DNA from: Pseudalkalibacillus sp045920555
GTDB lineage: Bacteria > Bacillota > Bacilli > Bacillales > Fictibacillaceae
DNA: 64,000 nucleotides
Reading direction: 5' to 3'
NCBI RefSeq assembly: GCF_045920555.1
Contig: NZ_CP174509.1
Coordinates: forward strand, 5,766,001 to 5,830,000
Each line of letters starts with the position of its first letter. Within the stretch, counting starts at the first letter, position 1. The translations under genes were made by a program, and so were the position numbers. Below are positions 7,440-15,625 of this stretch, in pieces. The notes under the pieces are model-generated. The model was given only the letters and a program-made list of their open reading frames with translations. It had not been told where the DNA came from and ran no database searches.

Positions 7440-8870
7440 ATGTTCAAAACATACGAAACCGAGTCATTCTTCGATGAAATGCTCCAGGAAAGAGGAAAGC
7501 CGCGTGCTCATTACCAAACCCTCTATAATCGTTTATCCACCCTTCCCGAGGATGAACTGCAAGCCCGGCATGAAGCTGCTCAGCAGAATTTCCTCAGACA
7601 GGGCATCACCTTCACCGTCTATAACGACGATCAAGGAGCCGAGCGAACAATCCCTTTTGATTTCGTTCCGAACATCATACCGAAGGACGAATGGCAACAA
7701 CTTGAAAAAGGTCTCATTCAGCGTGTCAAAGCGCTCAACCTATTCTTGGACGACGTATACAATAGCCAGCAGATTTTAAAAGATGGTCTTATTCCTCGAG
7801 AACTCGTCGTCAACTGTAAAAACTTTTATCCCCAAGTTACAAATATCAAAGTTCCAAGAAGAAACCATATTTTTATGGCCGGTATAGATTTGATCAAAGA
7901 TGAAAACGGAGAGTTCCGCGTGCTTGAGGACAATCTCAGGAATCCATCCGGACTATCCTATGTATTCCAGAATCGTTATGTCATGCGACACGTTTTCCCT
8001 GACTTTTTCCAAGACTATAATGTCGTTTCACTCGAAAACCAATTCACTCACATACACGACGCCTTATCTTCCATCGCACCGAACAATGTCTCAAACCCGA
8101 ACATCGTACTCCTGACACCTGGAGTTTACAACTCTGCTTATTTTGACCATAGTTTCATAGCCCAACAGCTCGGTATAGAGCTTGTCGAAGGACGTGATCT
8201 GCTCGTCCGTGACCGTATTGTATACATGAAAACAACCAGAGGATTGAAACGTGTAGATGTGATCTATCGCCGTATTGATGATGATTTCCTCGACCCGCTC
8301 GAGTTCCGCCCTGATTCCATGCTCGGTGTCGCAGGCCTCCTCGATGCTTATCGTGCAGGGAATGTGACGATCAGCAATGGTATCGGCAACGGTGTGGCGG
8401 ATGACAAAGCAATCTATCACTATGTTCCGAACATGATCCGCTACTACCTTGGTGAAGCCCCGATCATCAGGAATGTCGAGACCTACTTTTTACGTGATGA
8501 GGAACAACGCAAATACGTTTTGGAGAATCTCGATCAGCTTGTCGTTAAACAGACAGACGGATCCGGCGGCTATAACCTCTTGATCGGGCCCCATGCTACA
8601 GAACAAGAGCGTGAGGACTACAGGGTTCAGATCGAAAAAAATCCATCGAACTACATTGCACAACCGATGGTCAACCTTTCAAGGCTGCCTGTTTTTAAAG
8701 GAGAAAAATTTTCCGGCTGCCACATTGACGTCCGTGCATTCGTTTTAAACGGGGAGCATCCGCATGTATTCCCTGGCGGCCTGACAAGGGTTGCGATGAA
8801 AGAAGGTTCGCTTGTCGTCAATTCTTCACAGGGCGGCGGAGGAAAAGATACGTGGGTCATGACCGATTAA
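7440..8870 (+). CDS. circularly permuted type 2 ATP-grasp protein
   Basis: A 476-residue protein of the circularly permuted ATP-grasp family (DUF404/DUF407 type), predicted to make an amide or peptide bond with ATP; substrate unknown. Recognisable segments are RGITFTVYNDDQGAERTIPFDFVPNII near residue 60, FMAGIDLIKDENGEFRVLEDNLRNPSGLSYV (about 140-170), IGNGVADDKAIYHYVPNMIRYYLGE (about 315-340), LVVKQTDGSGGYNLLIGP (about 365-385) and a C-terminal FSGCHIDVRAFVLNG. GGGAGGGG precedes the ATG. It is followed after 12 bp by an alpha-E gene and then a transglutaminase gene, a triad conserved in many bacteria and proposed from comparative genomics to be a peptide-ligation/cleavage system. Confidence 0.85.
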   Translation: MFKTYETESFFDEMLQERGKPRAHYQTLYNRLSTLPEDELQARHEAAQQNFLRQGITFTVYNDDQGAERTIPFDFVPNIIPKDEWQQLEKGLIQRVKALNLFLDDVYNSQQILKDGLIPRELVVNCKNFYPQVTNIKVPRRNHIFMAGIDLIKDENGEFRVLEDNLRNPSGLSYVFQNRYVMRHVFPDFFQDYNVVSLENQFTHIHDALSSIAPNNVSNPNIVLLTPGVYNSAYFDHSFIAQQLGIELVEGRDLLVRDRIVYMKTTRGLKRVDVIYRRIDDDFLDPLEFRPDSMLGVAGLLDAYRAGNVTISNGIGNGVADDKAIYHYVPNMIRYYLGEAPIIRNVETYFLRDEEQRKYVLENLDQLVVKQTDGSGGYNLLIGPHATEQEREDYRVQIEKNPSNYIAQPMVNLSRLPVFKGEKFSGCHIDVRAFVLNGEHPHVFPGGLTRVAMKEGSLVVNSSQGGGGKDTWVMTD

Positions 8871-8882
8871 GGAGGGACAAGC

Positions 8883-9824
8883 ATGCTAAGCAGAGTTTCA
8901 AATTCACTATATTGGATGTCACGCAATATTGAGCGCGCAGAGAACACTGCCCGCCTTATTTCTGTGCGGTTGATCGGAAGTATTGAACATAAAGAAAACC
9001 ACTGGGATGAACTGATTTCCATCATCGGGGCGAACGAGGGTTTTGAAAAACGCTACGATCTATATGATGCCCGGTCCGTCATGGATTTCATGTCGTTTTC
9101 AAGCGACAACTCGAACTCCATTTTAAATTGTGTAAAACTAGCCCGAGAGGATGCACGCGCAATCCGCGAAATCATTCCGCAAGAATTATGGGAAATGGTG
9201 AATTCCTTTTATTGGGAAGTCAAACAATACAAGTATGAAAATTGGACCGTGGACACGATCGATGATTTTTACCAGATGATCATCCGCCAGTCTGCTCTTT
9301 TCCAGGGAATGGTTGAAGCGACATTGTCATTTGATGAAGCCTATTTGTTCATTAAAATGGCCAAGTTCATTGAACGAGCTGAAAAAACATCACGAATCCT
9401 GAACATCTATTATTACCGTTCTGAGGATCCCGAGCATAATGATCCGTCGCTGTACCGCCACTGGTTTGCCGTTCTGCAATCGGTGAGCGGGCATGAGGCT
9501 TATTTGAAAAAGCACCATCCATTCATCACTGGTGAGCGCGTAATCGAATTCCTGCTGTTTGATGAGGCTTTTCCACGTTCGATCAATTACTGCCTTGAGC
9601 AGGTCTACAACGTATTCCAAGAGCTTGAGAACGGCAAAATCGAGCATTATTCAGAGGACCTGCATCAATTGATCGCCCAGATGCGACAGGACTTTAAAAC
9701 GATGTCGGTCATCGACGTCATTACAGAGGATATCCATCAATTTTTACAGCGATTCCAATCCGATTGTTTTCAACTCGGCCGTTTGATCAATAAAACATAC
9801 TACCTAGGAGAAGTCGGCGTATGA
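8883..9824 (+). CDS. alpha-E domain protein
   Basis: A 313-residue all-helical protein of the alpha-E (DUF403) family. The N-terminal signature MLSRVSNSLYWMSRNIERAENTARLISV is characteristic. A second similar motif, FIKMAKFIERAEKTSRIL, near residues 155-175 suggests an internal repeat. GGAGGG precedes the ATG. Its biochemical role is unknown; the family always travels with the ATP-grasp and transglutaminase partners and is thought to act with them. The stop overlaps the start of the transglutaminase gene by four bases, implying coupled translation. Confidence 0.85.
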   Translation: MLSRVSNSLYWMSRNIERAENTARLISVRLIGSIEHKENHWDELISIIGANEGFEKRYDLYDARSVMDFMSFSSDNSNSILNCVKLAREDARAIREIIPQELWEMVNSFYWEVKQYKYENWTVDTIDDFYQMIIRQSALFQGMVEATLSFDEAYLFIKMAKFIERAEKTSRILNIYYYRSEDPEHNDPSLYRHWFAVLQSVSGHEAYLKKHHPFITGERVIEFLLFDEAFPRSINYCLEQVYNVFQELENGKIEHYSEDLHQLIAQMRQDFKTMSVIDVITEDIHQFLQRFQSDCFQLGRLINKTYYLGEVGV

Positions 9825-10687
9825 AATATAGGGTCACCCAGCATACACACTACACATACGAACTACCAGTGAGCCAGAGCATCAATCAGTTCCGTTTGAA
9901 GCCGATGGATGACGTAAAACAGGAATGCATCTCCTTTAAAAAGGAAATCACCCCGAACGTTCCGTCGTATGTTCATTACGACTATTGGGGGAACCACGTG
10001 GAGACATTTTATGCATGGGAGGACCATGATGAACTACTGCTTGTGACGACATCGGAAGTGATGATCGATCCATATGCTTTCAAGGAAGCCTATTCGTTCA
10101 GTCCCCAAATGAAGGATGCTCTTTTTTCTCAAGGGTTCAAAGAGCAATATGCCGAGTTTTTAATGAAAACGGATTATACGACTCTTCCTGATGAGGTTTG
10201 TAAGGAGATAACAGAGCCTTTGTGGAAGCAATGCAATGATCCTTTCGAATTTGTAAAACTGGTGAACAAGCACATTTACGACACCTTCACTTATACGCCT
10301 GGGTCGACGACTGTCAATACGACTGCTTTCGAAGCTTGGGAAAACAAGGTCGGGGTATGCCAGGACTATACGCATCTGATGCTGGCGTTATGCCGGTCCC
10401 GTGGAATTCCAGCACGGTATGTAAGCGGGTATTTGTATATCGGTGAAAATTCAGCAATGCGCGGGGATGCCGCTACGCACGCCTGGGTTGAGGTGAAGCT
10501 GCCGACTGCTGGATGGATCGGATTCGACCCTACGAATAACGTACTCGTAAAAGACCAGCATATCCGTATCGCGGTTGGACGTGATTATGCAGATATCGTT
10601 CCATTGAAAGGGGTCTATCACGGAGGGGTGCAGAAGCTTGACGTGAAGGTCAGCGTCTATGCGCTAGAGGAAAATGTAACAGCTTGA
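9821..10687 (+). CDS. transglutaminase-like cysteine protease family protein
   Basis: A 288-residue cytoplasmic protein with the bacterial transglutaminase N-terminal beta domain (MKYRVTQHTHYTYELPVSQSINQFRL) and a papain-like transglutaminase core. Candidate triad: Cys in KVGVCQDYTHLMLALCRSRGIPARYVSGYL, His in ATHAWVEVKLP and Asp in IGFDPTNN. In this genomic context the family is expected to cleave or rearrange the amide bond made by the ATP-grasp enzyme, but no substrate is known. Last gene of the operon, followed by a terminator. Confidence 0.88.
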   Translation: MKYRVTQHTHYTYELPVSQSINQFRLKPMDDVKQECISFKKEITPNVPSYVHYDYWGNHVETFYAWEDHDELLLVTTSEVMIDPYAFKEAYSFSPQMKDALFSQGFKEQYAEFLMKTDYTTLPDEVCKEITEPLWKQCNDPFEFVKLVNKHIYDTFTYTPGSTTVNTTAFEAWENKVGVCQDYTHLMLALCRSRGIPARYVSGYLYIGENSAMRGDAATHAWVEVKLPTAGWIGFDPTNNVLVKDQHIRIAVGRDYADIVPLKGVYHGGVQKLDVKVSVYALEENVTA

Positions 10688-10698
10688 TATAGTAAAAG

Positions 10699-10730
10699 AG
10701 CGGAAGGTGTGGAAGCCCTCCGCTTTTTCT
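10699..10730 (+). terminator. terminator of the ATP-grasp operon
   Basis: Stem AGCGGA/TCCGCT with GG/CC extension, then CTTTTTCTT on the plus strand. On the minus strand a shorter T-tract follows, so it may also serve the convergent DUF1028 gene. Confidence 0.75.
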
Positions 10731-10734
10731 TGTT

Positions 10735-11616
10735 CTATTGTATCTTTTTCATGAATTCCAGAATTTCAAGATCGATGTAGCCCCGTTTCTGCTCCCTCTC
10801 TTCAAAATTCTCCTGATGGATAAGCACCCGCAGGGCATCTAATACCGCATCGTCTGAATGTTCGTCGCTTCTTTCAAGATAGCCGAGGCGTTCAAGCTCA
10901 AACGTTAACTTATGGAAAACGTCTCCTTTTACTTCAACGATGTTCTCTTCTTTCGATCGTGAAAAATAAAGCTTATGCAGATCATGGATCCGGATCAATT
11001 CTTTGATCGGTTCCTTGTGGTCATCAACACGAAGGTCGATCGCCTTGTCATTGAAGCCTCCATATCCCCCTTTGTCTTTTACGATCAAAAGAGCGGCTGA
11101 CTGTTTGCCACGACTGTCTCCGCCTGCATGCTGACCTGCGTTCAAGGCGGTAAGAAGACGATGTGCCAGAGTGCCTTCCGTACGCTCGAACGTCTCTCCC
11201 ATTTGGTCGACTGTTTGTTTATTGACGAGAATGTTCCCTTGAGCAGCATAATGTTTACCGGTCCGGCCGCCTGCCCAATCATAGCAGTCCGTTCCAGTGA
11301 ACGTAGCTGCATTCCCTTTTGCATCCACTATTCCTACCTGGCGGAGCTCCCGGTCCTCATCATCTTCCGTCAGTAGCCTGATTGTTTCTTCTGCAGACTT
11401 TCCTGACTGCATATATTCGAGACCTTTCGGACCGTAAGAGGTATTGGCGAACGACTGTGTTGCAACTGCCCCGACACCCGCTTTCGCCCATGGAACAACA
11501 GATCCAACACCAATGAACTTCGACTGTACTGCGATACCTAGTTCTTCTGTTTCCGGATCAAAACCGACAATTGAAAATGTTGCTACCAAATCCTTTGGAA
11601 TCTTACCTGTATACAT
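10735..11616 (-). CDS. DUF1028 family protein, putative Ntn-hydrolase
   Basis: A 293-residue protein of the DUF1028 family, which resembles N-terminal-nucleophile hydrolases. ATFSIVGFDPETEELGIAVQSKFIGVGSVVPWAKAGVGAVATQSFAN is the family signature; the Thr at about residue 13 is the likely nucleophile if the chain is processed. A peptidoglycan-binding-like C-terminal segment (about residues 220-293) is helical. ATG 11616 is chosen because AAGGGAG lies upstream and the conserved domain begins 12 residues later. An ATG at 11667 would add 17 residues unlike the family. It is convergent with the transglutaminase operon. Substrate unknown. Confidence 0.75.
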   Translation of the reverse strand: MYTGKIPKDLVATFSIVGFDPETEELGIAVQSKFIGVGSVVPWAKAGVGAVATQSFANTSYGPKGLEYMQSGKSAEETIRLLTEDDEDRELRQVGIVDAKGNAATFTGTDCYDWAGGRTGKHYAAQGNILVNKQTVDQMGETFERTEGTLAHRLLTALNAGQHAGGDSRGKQSAALLIVKDKGGYGGFNDKAIDLRVDDHKEPIKELIRIHDLHKLYFSRSKEENIVEVKGDVFHKLTFELERLGYLERSDEHSDDAVLDALRVLIHQENFEEREQKRGYIDLEILEFMKKIQ

Positions 11617-11699
11617 GAACGAACACTCTCCCTTCTTAACCTCTAAACAGTAATTCTCGATGTCCATTCCATTCCCCTTTTCCCCCTAGAAAAAACTCC

Positions 11700-11808
11700 G
11701 TACCAGGCACCGATCACGAAGTCTTGACGGAGAAGTAATCCAGATCGGTGCCTGGTACACTTTCAGATCCCTTACGGCGCTTAGGTTCTATTTTGGTACC
11801 TGGTACAC
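11700..11808. repeat. REPIN-like element copy C plus solo half-site
   Basis: GTACCAGGCACCGATC (11700-11715) and GATCGGTGCCTGGTACAC (11743-11760) form an inverted pair around a 27-bp spacer nearly identical to copy B2 in opposite orientation. A further GGTACCTGGTACAC follows at 11795-11808. Confidence 0.85.
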
Positions 11809-11830
11809 TATCTCAGATACACTTCCAAAA

Positions 11831-11858
11831 GAAAAAAGCTCTGGAGTTTCTCCAGAGC
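11831..11858 (-). terminator. spoIIQ terminator
   Basis: Perfect nine-base stem GCTCTGGAG/CTCCAGAGC with a three-base loop, followed on the minus strand by TTTTTTC, 47 bp after the spoIIQ stop. Confidence 0.88.
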
Positions 11859-11904
11859 TTGTCTAGTATTGTATTTGTTTTTGACGCTTCAAGTGGTTTA
11901 AGCG

Positions 11905-12723
11905 TCAGGATTGATCTTCATCCTCAACAGAGTTTTCTTGTGGCTGAGCGTCATCAGTTTGGGTTTCGCTTGATGGGTTTGCGTTCTCTTCTTCTGCTTC
12001 AACATCTGTTTCATCAGCTGCGTCTTCATCAGTAAGAGTTTCGTCGACTTCTTGCTTTTGAGCAGGAATGTCAGTGACTGTTTTATTGAAGTAATCTTCA
12101 GGGTTAACAGCTACTCCATCCTTACGTACTTCAAAGTGCGCGTGAACTTGTGCTTCTTTGTCAAGAAGGCTCATACCTGCTGTACCTAGAACATCACCTT
12201 GCTTAACAGTGTCACCTTTTTCGACTTGTAAGTTTTCAAGGCTAGAGTAGTGTGTCACAACACCGTTATCGTGTTCGATATGGACGAAGTATCCTACTAG
12301 TGGATCTTGACCAGCATCTACAACTTTACCACTCAAGCTTGCCATTACATCAAAAGGTTCACCGCTCTCAGTCGCATAGTTGAGTCCTTTATTCTGGAAG
12401 TAGGTATTATTATAGAATACGAGAGCTGCTTCTTGATCTGCTTCAGATGCTTCACTGTCATAGAATTTTCTTTGAACAGTAACTTCATCTGAAACTGGTG
12501 ACTTAAGAACTTCGGAGTCTGACATTACTGGTACTGAATCTTGGTCTTCAAAACCGATTGGATCTGATTCTTCATTAAGTTTTTCACCAATGCTATTTTG
12601 ATACCAAAGAACAGATGCCAAAATTACTGCTGCAAACCCAAGATATACTGCCGGATAAACCCAACGCTTCTTTTTGTACCACTTTGCCTTAAGAGGATTT
12701 TTTTGTTTTTCTTCTTCTCTCAT
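11905..12723 (-). CDS. spoIIQ: stage II sporulation protein SpoIIQ (degenerate LytM/M23 domain)
   Basis: Forespore membrane protein that crosses the intermembrane space and binds SpoIIIAH in the mother cell, forming the feeding channel and ratchet for engulfment. 272 residues: cytoplasmic basic start, transmembrane helix at about 21-43 (WVYPAVYLGFAAVILASVLWY), LytM domain about 90-210, then an acidic Asp/Glu/Thr-rich tail of about 55 residues. The peptidase site is degenerate. The usual HxGxD is NKGLN, so both the first His and the Asp ligand are Asn, while the distal HAHFEVR is kept. This agrees with a structural rather than enzymatic role. GAGGTGATG precedes the ATG. Confidence 0.92.
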   Translation of the reverse strand: MREEEKQKNPLKAKWYKKKRWVYPAVYLGFAAVILASVLWYQNSIGEKLNEESDPIGFEDQDSVPVMSDSEVLKSPVSDEVTVQRKFYDSEASEADQEAALVFYNNTYFQNKGLNYATESGEPFDVMASLSGKVVDAGQDPLVGYFVHIEHDNGVVTHYSSLENLQVEKGDTVKQGDVLGTAGMSLLDKEAQVHAHFEVRKDGVAVNPEDYFNKTVTDIPAQKQEVDETLTDEDAADETDVEAEEENANPSSETQTDDAQPQENSVEDEDQS

Positions 12724-12741
12724 TTTGCATCACCTCAGCAA

Positions 12742-12771
12742 CATTGTTGGCACATTTTTCAAAATATATAC
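12742..12771 (-). promoter_or_regulatory. possible sigma-F promoter of spoIIQ
   Basis: On the minus strand GTATA (12767-12771), 15-bp spacer and GCCAACAATG (12742-12751) match the sigma-F pattern GYATA-N15-GGnnAnAHTR except for one position. The -10 lies very close to the start codon, which would leave a 5' leader of only about 20 bases, so this is tentative. Confidence 0.35.
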
Positions 12772-12900
12772 ATTCCGGTGAATTTTTTCTGAATATTATT
12801 TCGACAAATAGGGGAAAGTAACAAGTTGCTGTAAGTGAGAGGAGTAAAAAACCATACAAAAATGCCACTGTCGTAATTGACAGCAGCATCCTAGTTTAAT

Positions 12901-12914
12901 GTACCAGGCACCGA
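12901..12914. repeat. REP half-site, solo copy D
   Basis: GTACCAGGCACCGA lies just downstream of the spoIID stop, without a recognisable inverted partner. It is the rightmost member of the family in the window. Confidence 0.65.
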
Positions 12915-12940
12915 AGCTCGCATCGAAGCGGGCACAGAAC

Positions 12941-13975
12941 TTAGTTGGTGGCGGTGAGTTTGCTTGTGTAGGCTTGGGTGTCGGTTATTTCAACACCGTT
13001 GTAATAGTGTTTGACGATTTCGTTATAGTTGTTGCCTTCCTGGGCCATCCCGTTCGCGCCATATTGGCTCATCCCGACGCCATGCCCGTATCCACGAGTT
13101 TGGAAGATTACTTCATCATTTTTCCTTAGAATCGTAAAATCAGAGGATTTCAGATTCAGGCCTACTCGAATATCTTTTCCGCTCATCTTCTTCCCATTGA
13201 TTTCGATCTGGTCAATGTAGTTTCCTTTGGTCCTGCTCAATACTTTCCCGACTTCCCCATCTTCCTCACTCAATTTCACATTCAGCTTCGTTTCAACGAC
13301 ATCGACTGGGAAGGCTTGTTGATGAAAGTACTTCGGTGAATCTTTATCCCAGGGACTTTCGACGCTTCGTAAATACGGAAACGAACTGGACCAATAATCT
13401 TCAGAGTTTTGCGTAAAACCATTGCTGGTTGAAAAGAATAATGCATCGATCGGTTTTCCGTCATACGTGATGATTTTACCTTCTGTTTCTTTGACTGCTT
13501 GCGTGATTTTCTTAATTTTCCAATCGTAATCCTTCCCCCACACCTTCTTCAAGTCCTGGTCATTTCTATACACTTGATGAATGACAGCGTCTGTAACATC
13601 TGCCCCCTCAGGAAGGTTCATATCTGCTGGGTTCAGTAGCATTTTGATAATATAGGTTCTCGCTGTCAACGCTTGCGCTTTCAATGCTTCAATTTCAAAA
13701 TCTGCTGGCATTTCAGCAGCGACGACCCCTTTTACATATTCCTCAAGAGGTAATGTTTCAATTTTTTTTGCATTCGTCTTATAAACAGAAACATCTACTT
13801 CCGAATTTAAAACGATCGGCGTATCGCTTTCCACCTTTTCCAACTTCCCTTGTGTCACGCTTTGTTCCAAATGACTTTTAAAAGGGATGACGATCAGACT
13901 CGGGAGTAATAGTATGAATGTAAGTAGTCCAATAATAAAAAGATAAAATGGTGTTCCAAATCGGATTTGATTCAT
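12941..13975 (-). CDS. spoIID: stage II sporulation protein SpoIID
   Basis: Mother-cell membrane-anchored lytic transglycosylase that acts with SpoIIM and SpoIIP to thin septal peptidoglycan and drive engulfment. 344 residues: transmembrane anchor at about 10-32, then the SpoIID domain. LPLEEYVKGVVAAEMPADFEIEALKAQALTARTYII carries the catalytic Glu of the family (AAEMP). FFSTSNGFTQNSEDYW and GYGHGVGMSQYGANGMA carry the zinc/glycan-binding segments. Upstream of spoIIQ and downstream of murA as in B. subtilis; expected to be sigma-E dependent. Confidence 0.93.
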   Translation of the reverse strand: MNQIRFGTPFYLFIIGLLTFILLLPSLIVIPFKSHLEQSVTQGKLEKVESDTPIVLNSEVDVSVYKTNAKKIETLPLEEYVKGVVAAEMPADFEIEALKAQALTARTYIIKMLLNPADMNLPEGADVTDAVIHQVYRNDQDLKKVWGKDYDWKIKKITQAVKETEGKIITYDGKPIDALFFSTSNGFTQNSEDYWSSSFPYLRSVESPWDKDSPKYFHQQAFPVDVVETKLNVKLSEEDGEVGKVLSRTKGNYIDQIEINGKKMSGKDIRVGLNLKSSDFTILRKNDEVIFQTRGYGHGVGMSQYGANGMAQEGNNYNEIVKHYYNGVEITDTQAYTSKLTATN

Positions 13976-14281
13976 TGGCAGCCCCCCTGAATTTCAACAG
14001 TCATAGTATAGCTTATGGGCTTGGACAACCTTTTAGAACCGAAGAACACAACCACTAAATATGTAAAAAACCCTTCTGAAGCAATAATGTAGTAATTATT
14101 TTTTATAAAGTCCAGTGCCCAAGTTCCGAAGCCTATCACTTTGGAATAAAAATAATTGCACAACTCGACTTGGCTTGCTTCGCTCGCCAAATATACACGA
14201 GCACATCTGAATCCAATACATATTCACGAGACCAAAAAAGCCGCCTCCGCTTGGAAGACGACTTTCCTATAAGTAAATAAA
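13976..14281. other. spoIID-murA intergenic region
   Basis: Holds the spoIID upstream region (a sigma-E promoter is expected but not confidently placed) and the murA terminator. A 72-residue open frame here has no ribosome site and no recognisable features, and I do not call it. Confidence 0.4.
14234..14262 (-). terminator. murA terminator
   Basis: On the minus strand GTCGTCTTCC pairs with GGAGGCGGC (with G-U pairs) around a four-base loop and is followed by TTTTTTGG, 20 bp after the murA stop. Confidence 0.75.
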
Positions 14282-15595
14282 TTATGCCTTTGCTTTTAAG
14301 TTCTGAGCAGTATTTTTGGTAGTAATCGTTTCTGTTTCTTCTTTCACGCGCTCAACGTCAGCACCAAGTGATGCTAATTTTCCAGCAAAATTAACATATC
14401 CGCGATCTAAATGTTGAAGTTCTGTAACTCTTGTGTATCCGTCCGCAATCAGTCCTGCTAAGATCAGAGCTGCACCAGCACGTAGATCTGTCGCTGCTAC
14501 TTCAGCACCTTGCAGCTTGACTGGGCCATTGATTACAGCAGAACGTCCTTCGATTTTGATATTACCATTCATGCGGCGGAACTCTTCCACGTGCATAAAG
14601 CGATTTTCAAAAACGGTTTCTGTAATAACACTAGTACCATTGGCTGCTAATAAAAGAGCCATCATTTGCGACTGAAGATCCGTTGGGAATCCTGGGTGCG
14701 GCATCGTTTTGATATCTACAGGCTTCAACGTCTCAGGTCCGATGATCCGAACGCCTTTATCTGTTTCGGAAATAGTAACGCCCATTTCTTGGAGCTTTGC
14801 AACAAGTGGTGTCAAGTGCTCATTTTGAGCGTTTTCGATCGTTACATCACCGCCTGTGATTGCAGCAGCCACCATGAATGTACCTGCTTCAATACGGTCT
14901 GCAATGACTTGATGTTCAGCACCATGCATTTCATCTACACCTTCGATTCGAAGTGTGCCTGTACCAGCCCCGTAAACTTTCGCTCCCATTGCATTCAAAT
15001 AATTCGCAAGACAAACGATTTCAGGTTCTTTTGCTACATTTTCGATGATGCTTGTGCCTTCTGCTAAAGCTGCAGCCATCATGATGTTTTCAGTTGCACC
15101 TACACTTGGGAAATCCAGATAGATTTTAGCCCCTTGTAGACGCCCTTCTTTTTTCGCTTCGATAAAACCGTTACCAATTTTAACTTCGGCTCCCATGGCT
15201 TCAAAGCCTTTTAGATGCTGGTCAATCGGGCGTGATCCGATTGCACAACCTCCTGGGAGAGCAATTCTTGCGATTCCAACTCTTGCAAGTAATGGGCCCA
15301 TCACTAAGAATGATGCTCTCATCTTACGAACATATTCAAAAGGTGCTTCTGTCTTCAATGGGCGTGTAGCATCTATTTTTATCTGATTATTTGAGTATTC
15401 TGCGCCAATATTCAAGTGGCGAAGAACTTCATTTATCGTATAAACATCGGCAAGTGCCGGCACTTCCGAAATAGTGCTTGTTCCTTTACTAGCTAGGATG
15501 GATGCTGCGATGACAGGCAGTACGGCATTTTTTGCCCCTTCTACTCTGACGGAGCCTTCTAACCGCCTACCACCACGGACGATGATTTTTTCCAA
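14282..15595 (-). CDS. murA: UDP-N-acetylglucosamine 1-carboxyvinyltransferase MurA
   Basis: Cytosolic enzyme of the first committed step of peptidoglycan synthesis, transferring enolpyruvate from PEP to UDP-GlcNAc; target of fosfomycin. 437 residues, full length. The catalytic Cys117 lies in PGGCAIGSRPIDQH; KNAVLPVIAASIL near residue 22 carries the conserved Lys-Asn pair, and DLRAGAALILAGL lies near the C-terminus. The fosfomycin-sensitive Cys is present. This copy corresponds to murAA of B. subtilis by its position next to spoIID and ywmB. Confidence 0.96.
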   Translation of the reverse strand: MEKIIVRGGRRLEGSVRVEGAKNAVLPVIAASILASKGTSTISEVPALADVYTINEVLRHLNIGAEYSNNQIKIDATRPLKTEAPFEYVRKMRASFLVMGPLLARVGIARIALPGGCAIGSRPIDQHLKGFEAMGAEVKIGNGFIEAKKEGRLQGAKIYLDFPSVGATENIMMAAALAEGTSIIENVAKEPEIVCLANYLNAMGAKVYGAGTGTLRIEGVDEMHGAEHQVIADRIEAGTFMVAAAITGGDVTIENAQNEHLTPLVAKLQEMGVTISETDKGVRIIGPETLKPVDIKTMPHPGFPTDLQSQMMALLLAANGTSVITETVFENRFMHVEEFRRMNGNIKIEGRSAVINGPVKLQGAEVAATDLRAGAALILAGLIADGYTRVTELQHLDRGYVNFAGKLASLGADVERVKEETETITTKNTAQNLKAKA

Positions 15596-15625
15596 AATAA
15601 TTCCCCTCCGCGTCCAATTTATATA

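Noticed and set aside
12689..12889. 66-residue hydrophobic open frame upstream of spoIIQ
   Set aside because: Overlaps the start of spoIIQ on the same strand and covers its promoter region; no ribosome site.
13972..14190. 72-residue open frame between spoIID and murA
   Set aside because: Overlaps the spoIID start and lacks a ribosome site and recognisable features.
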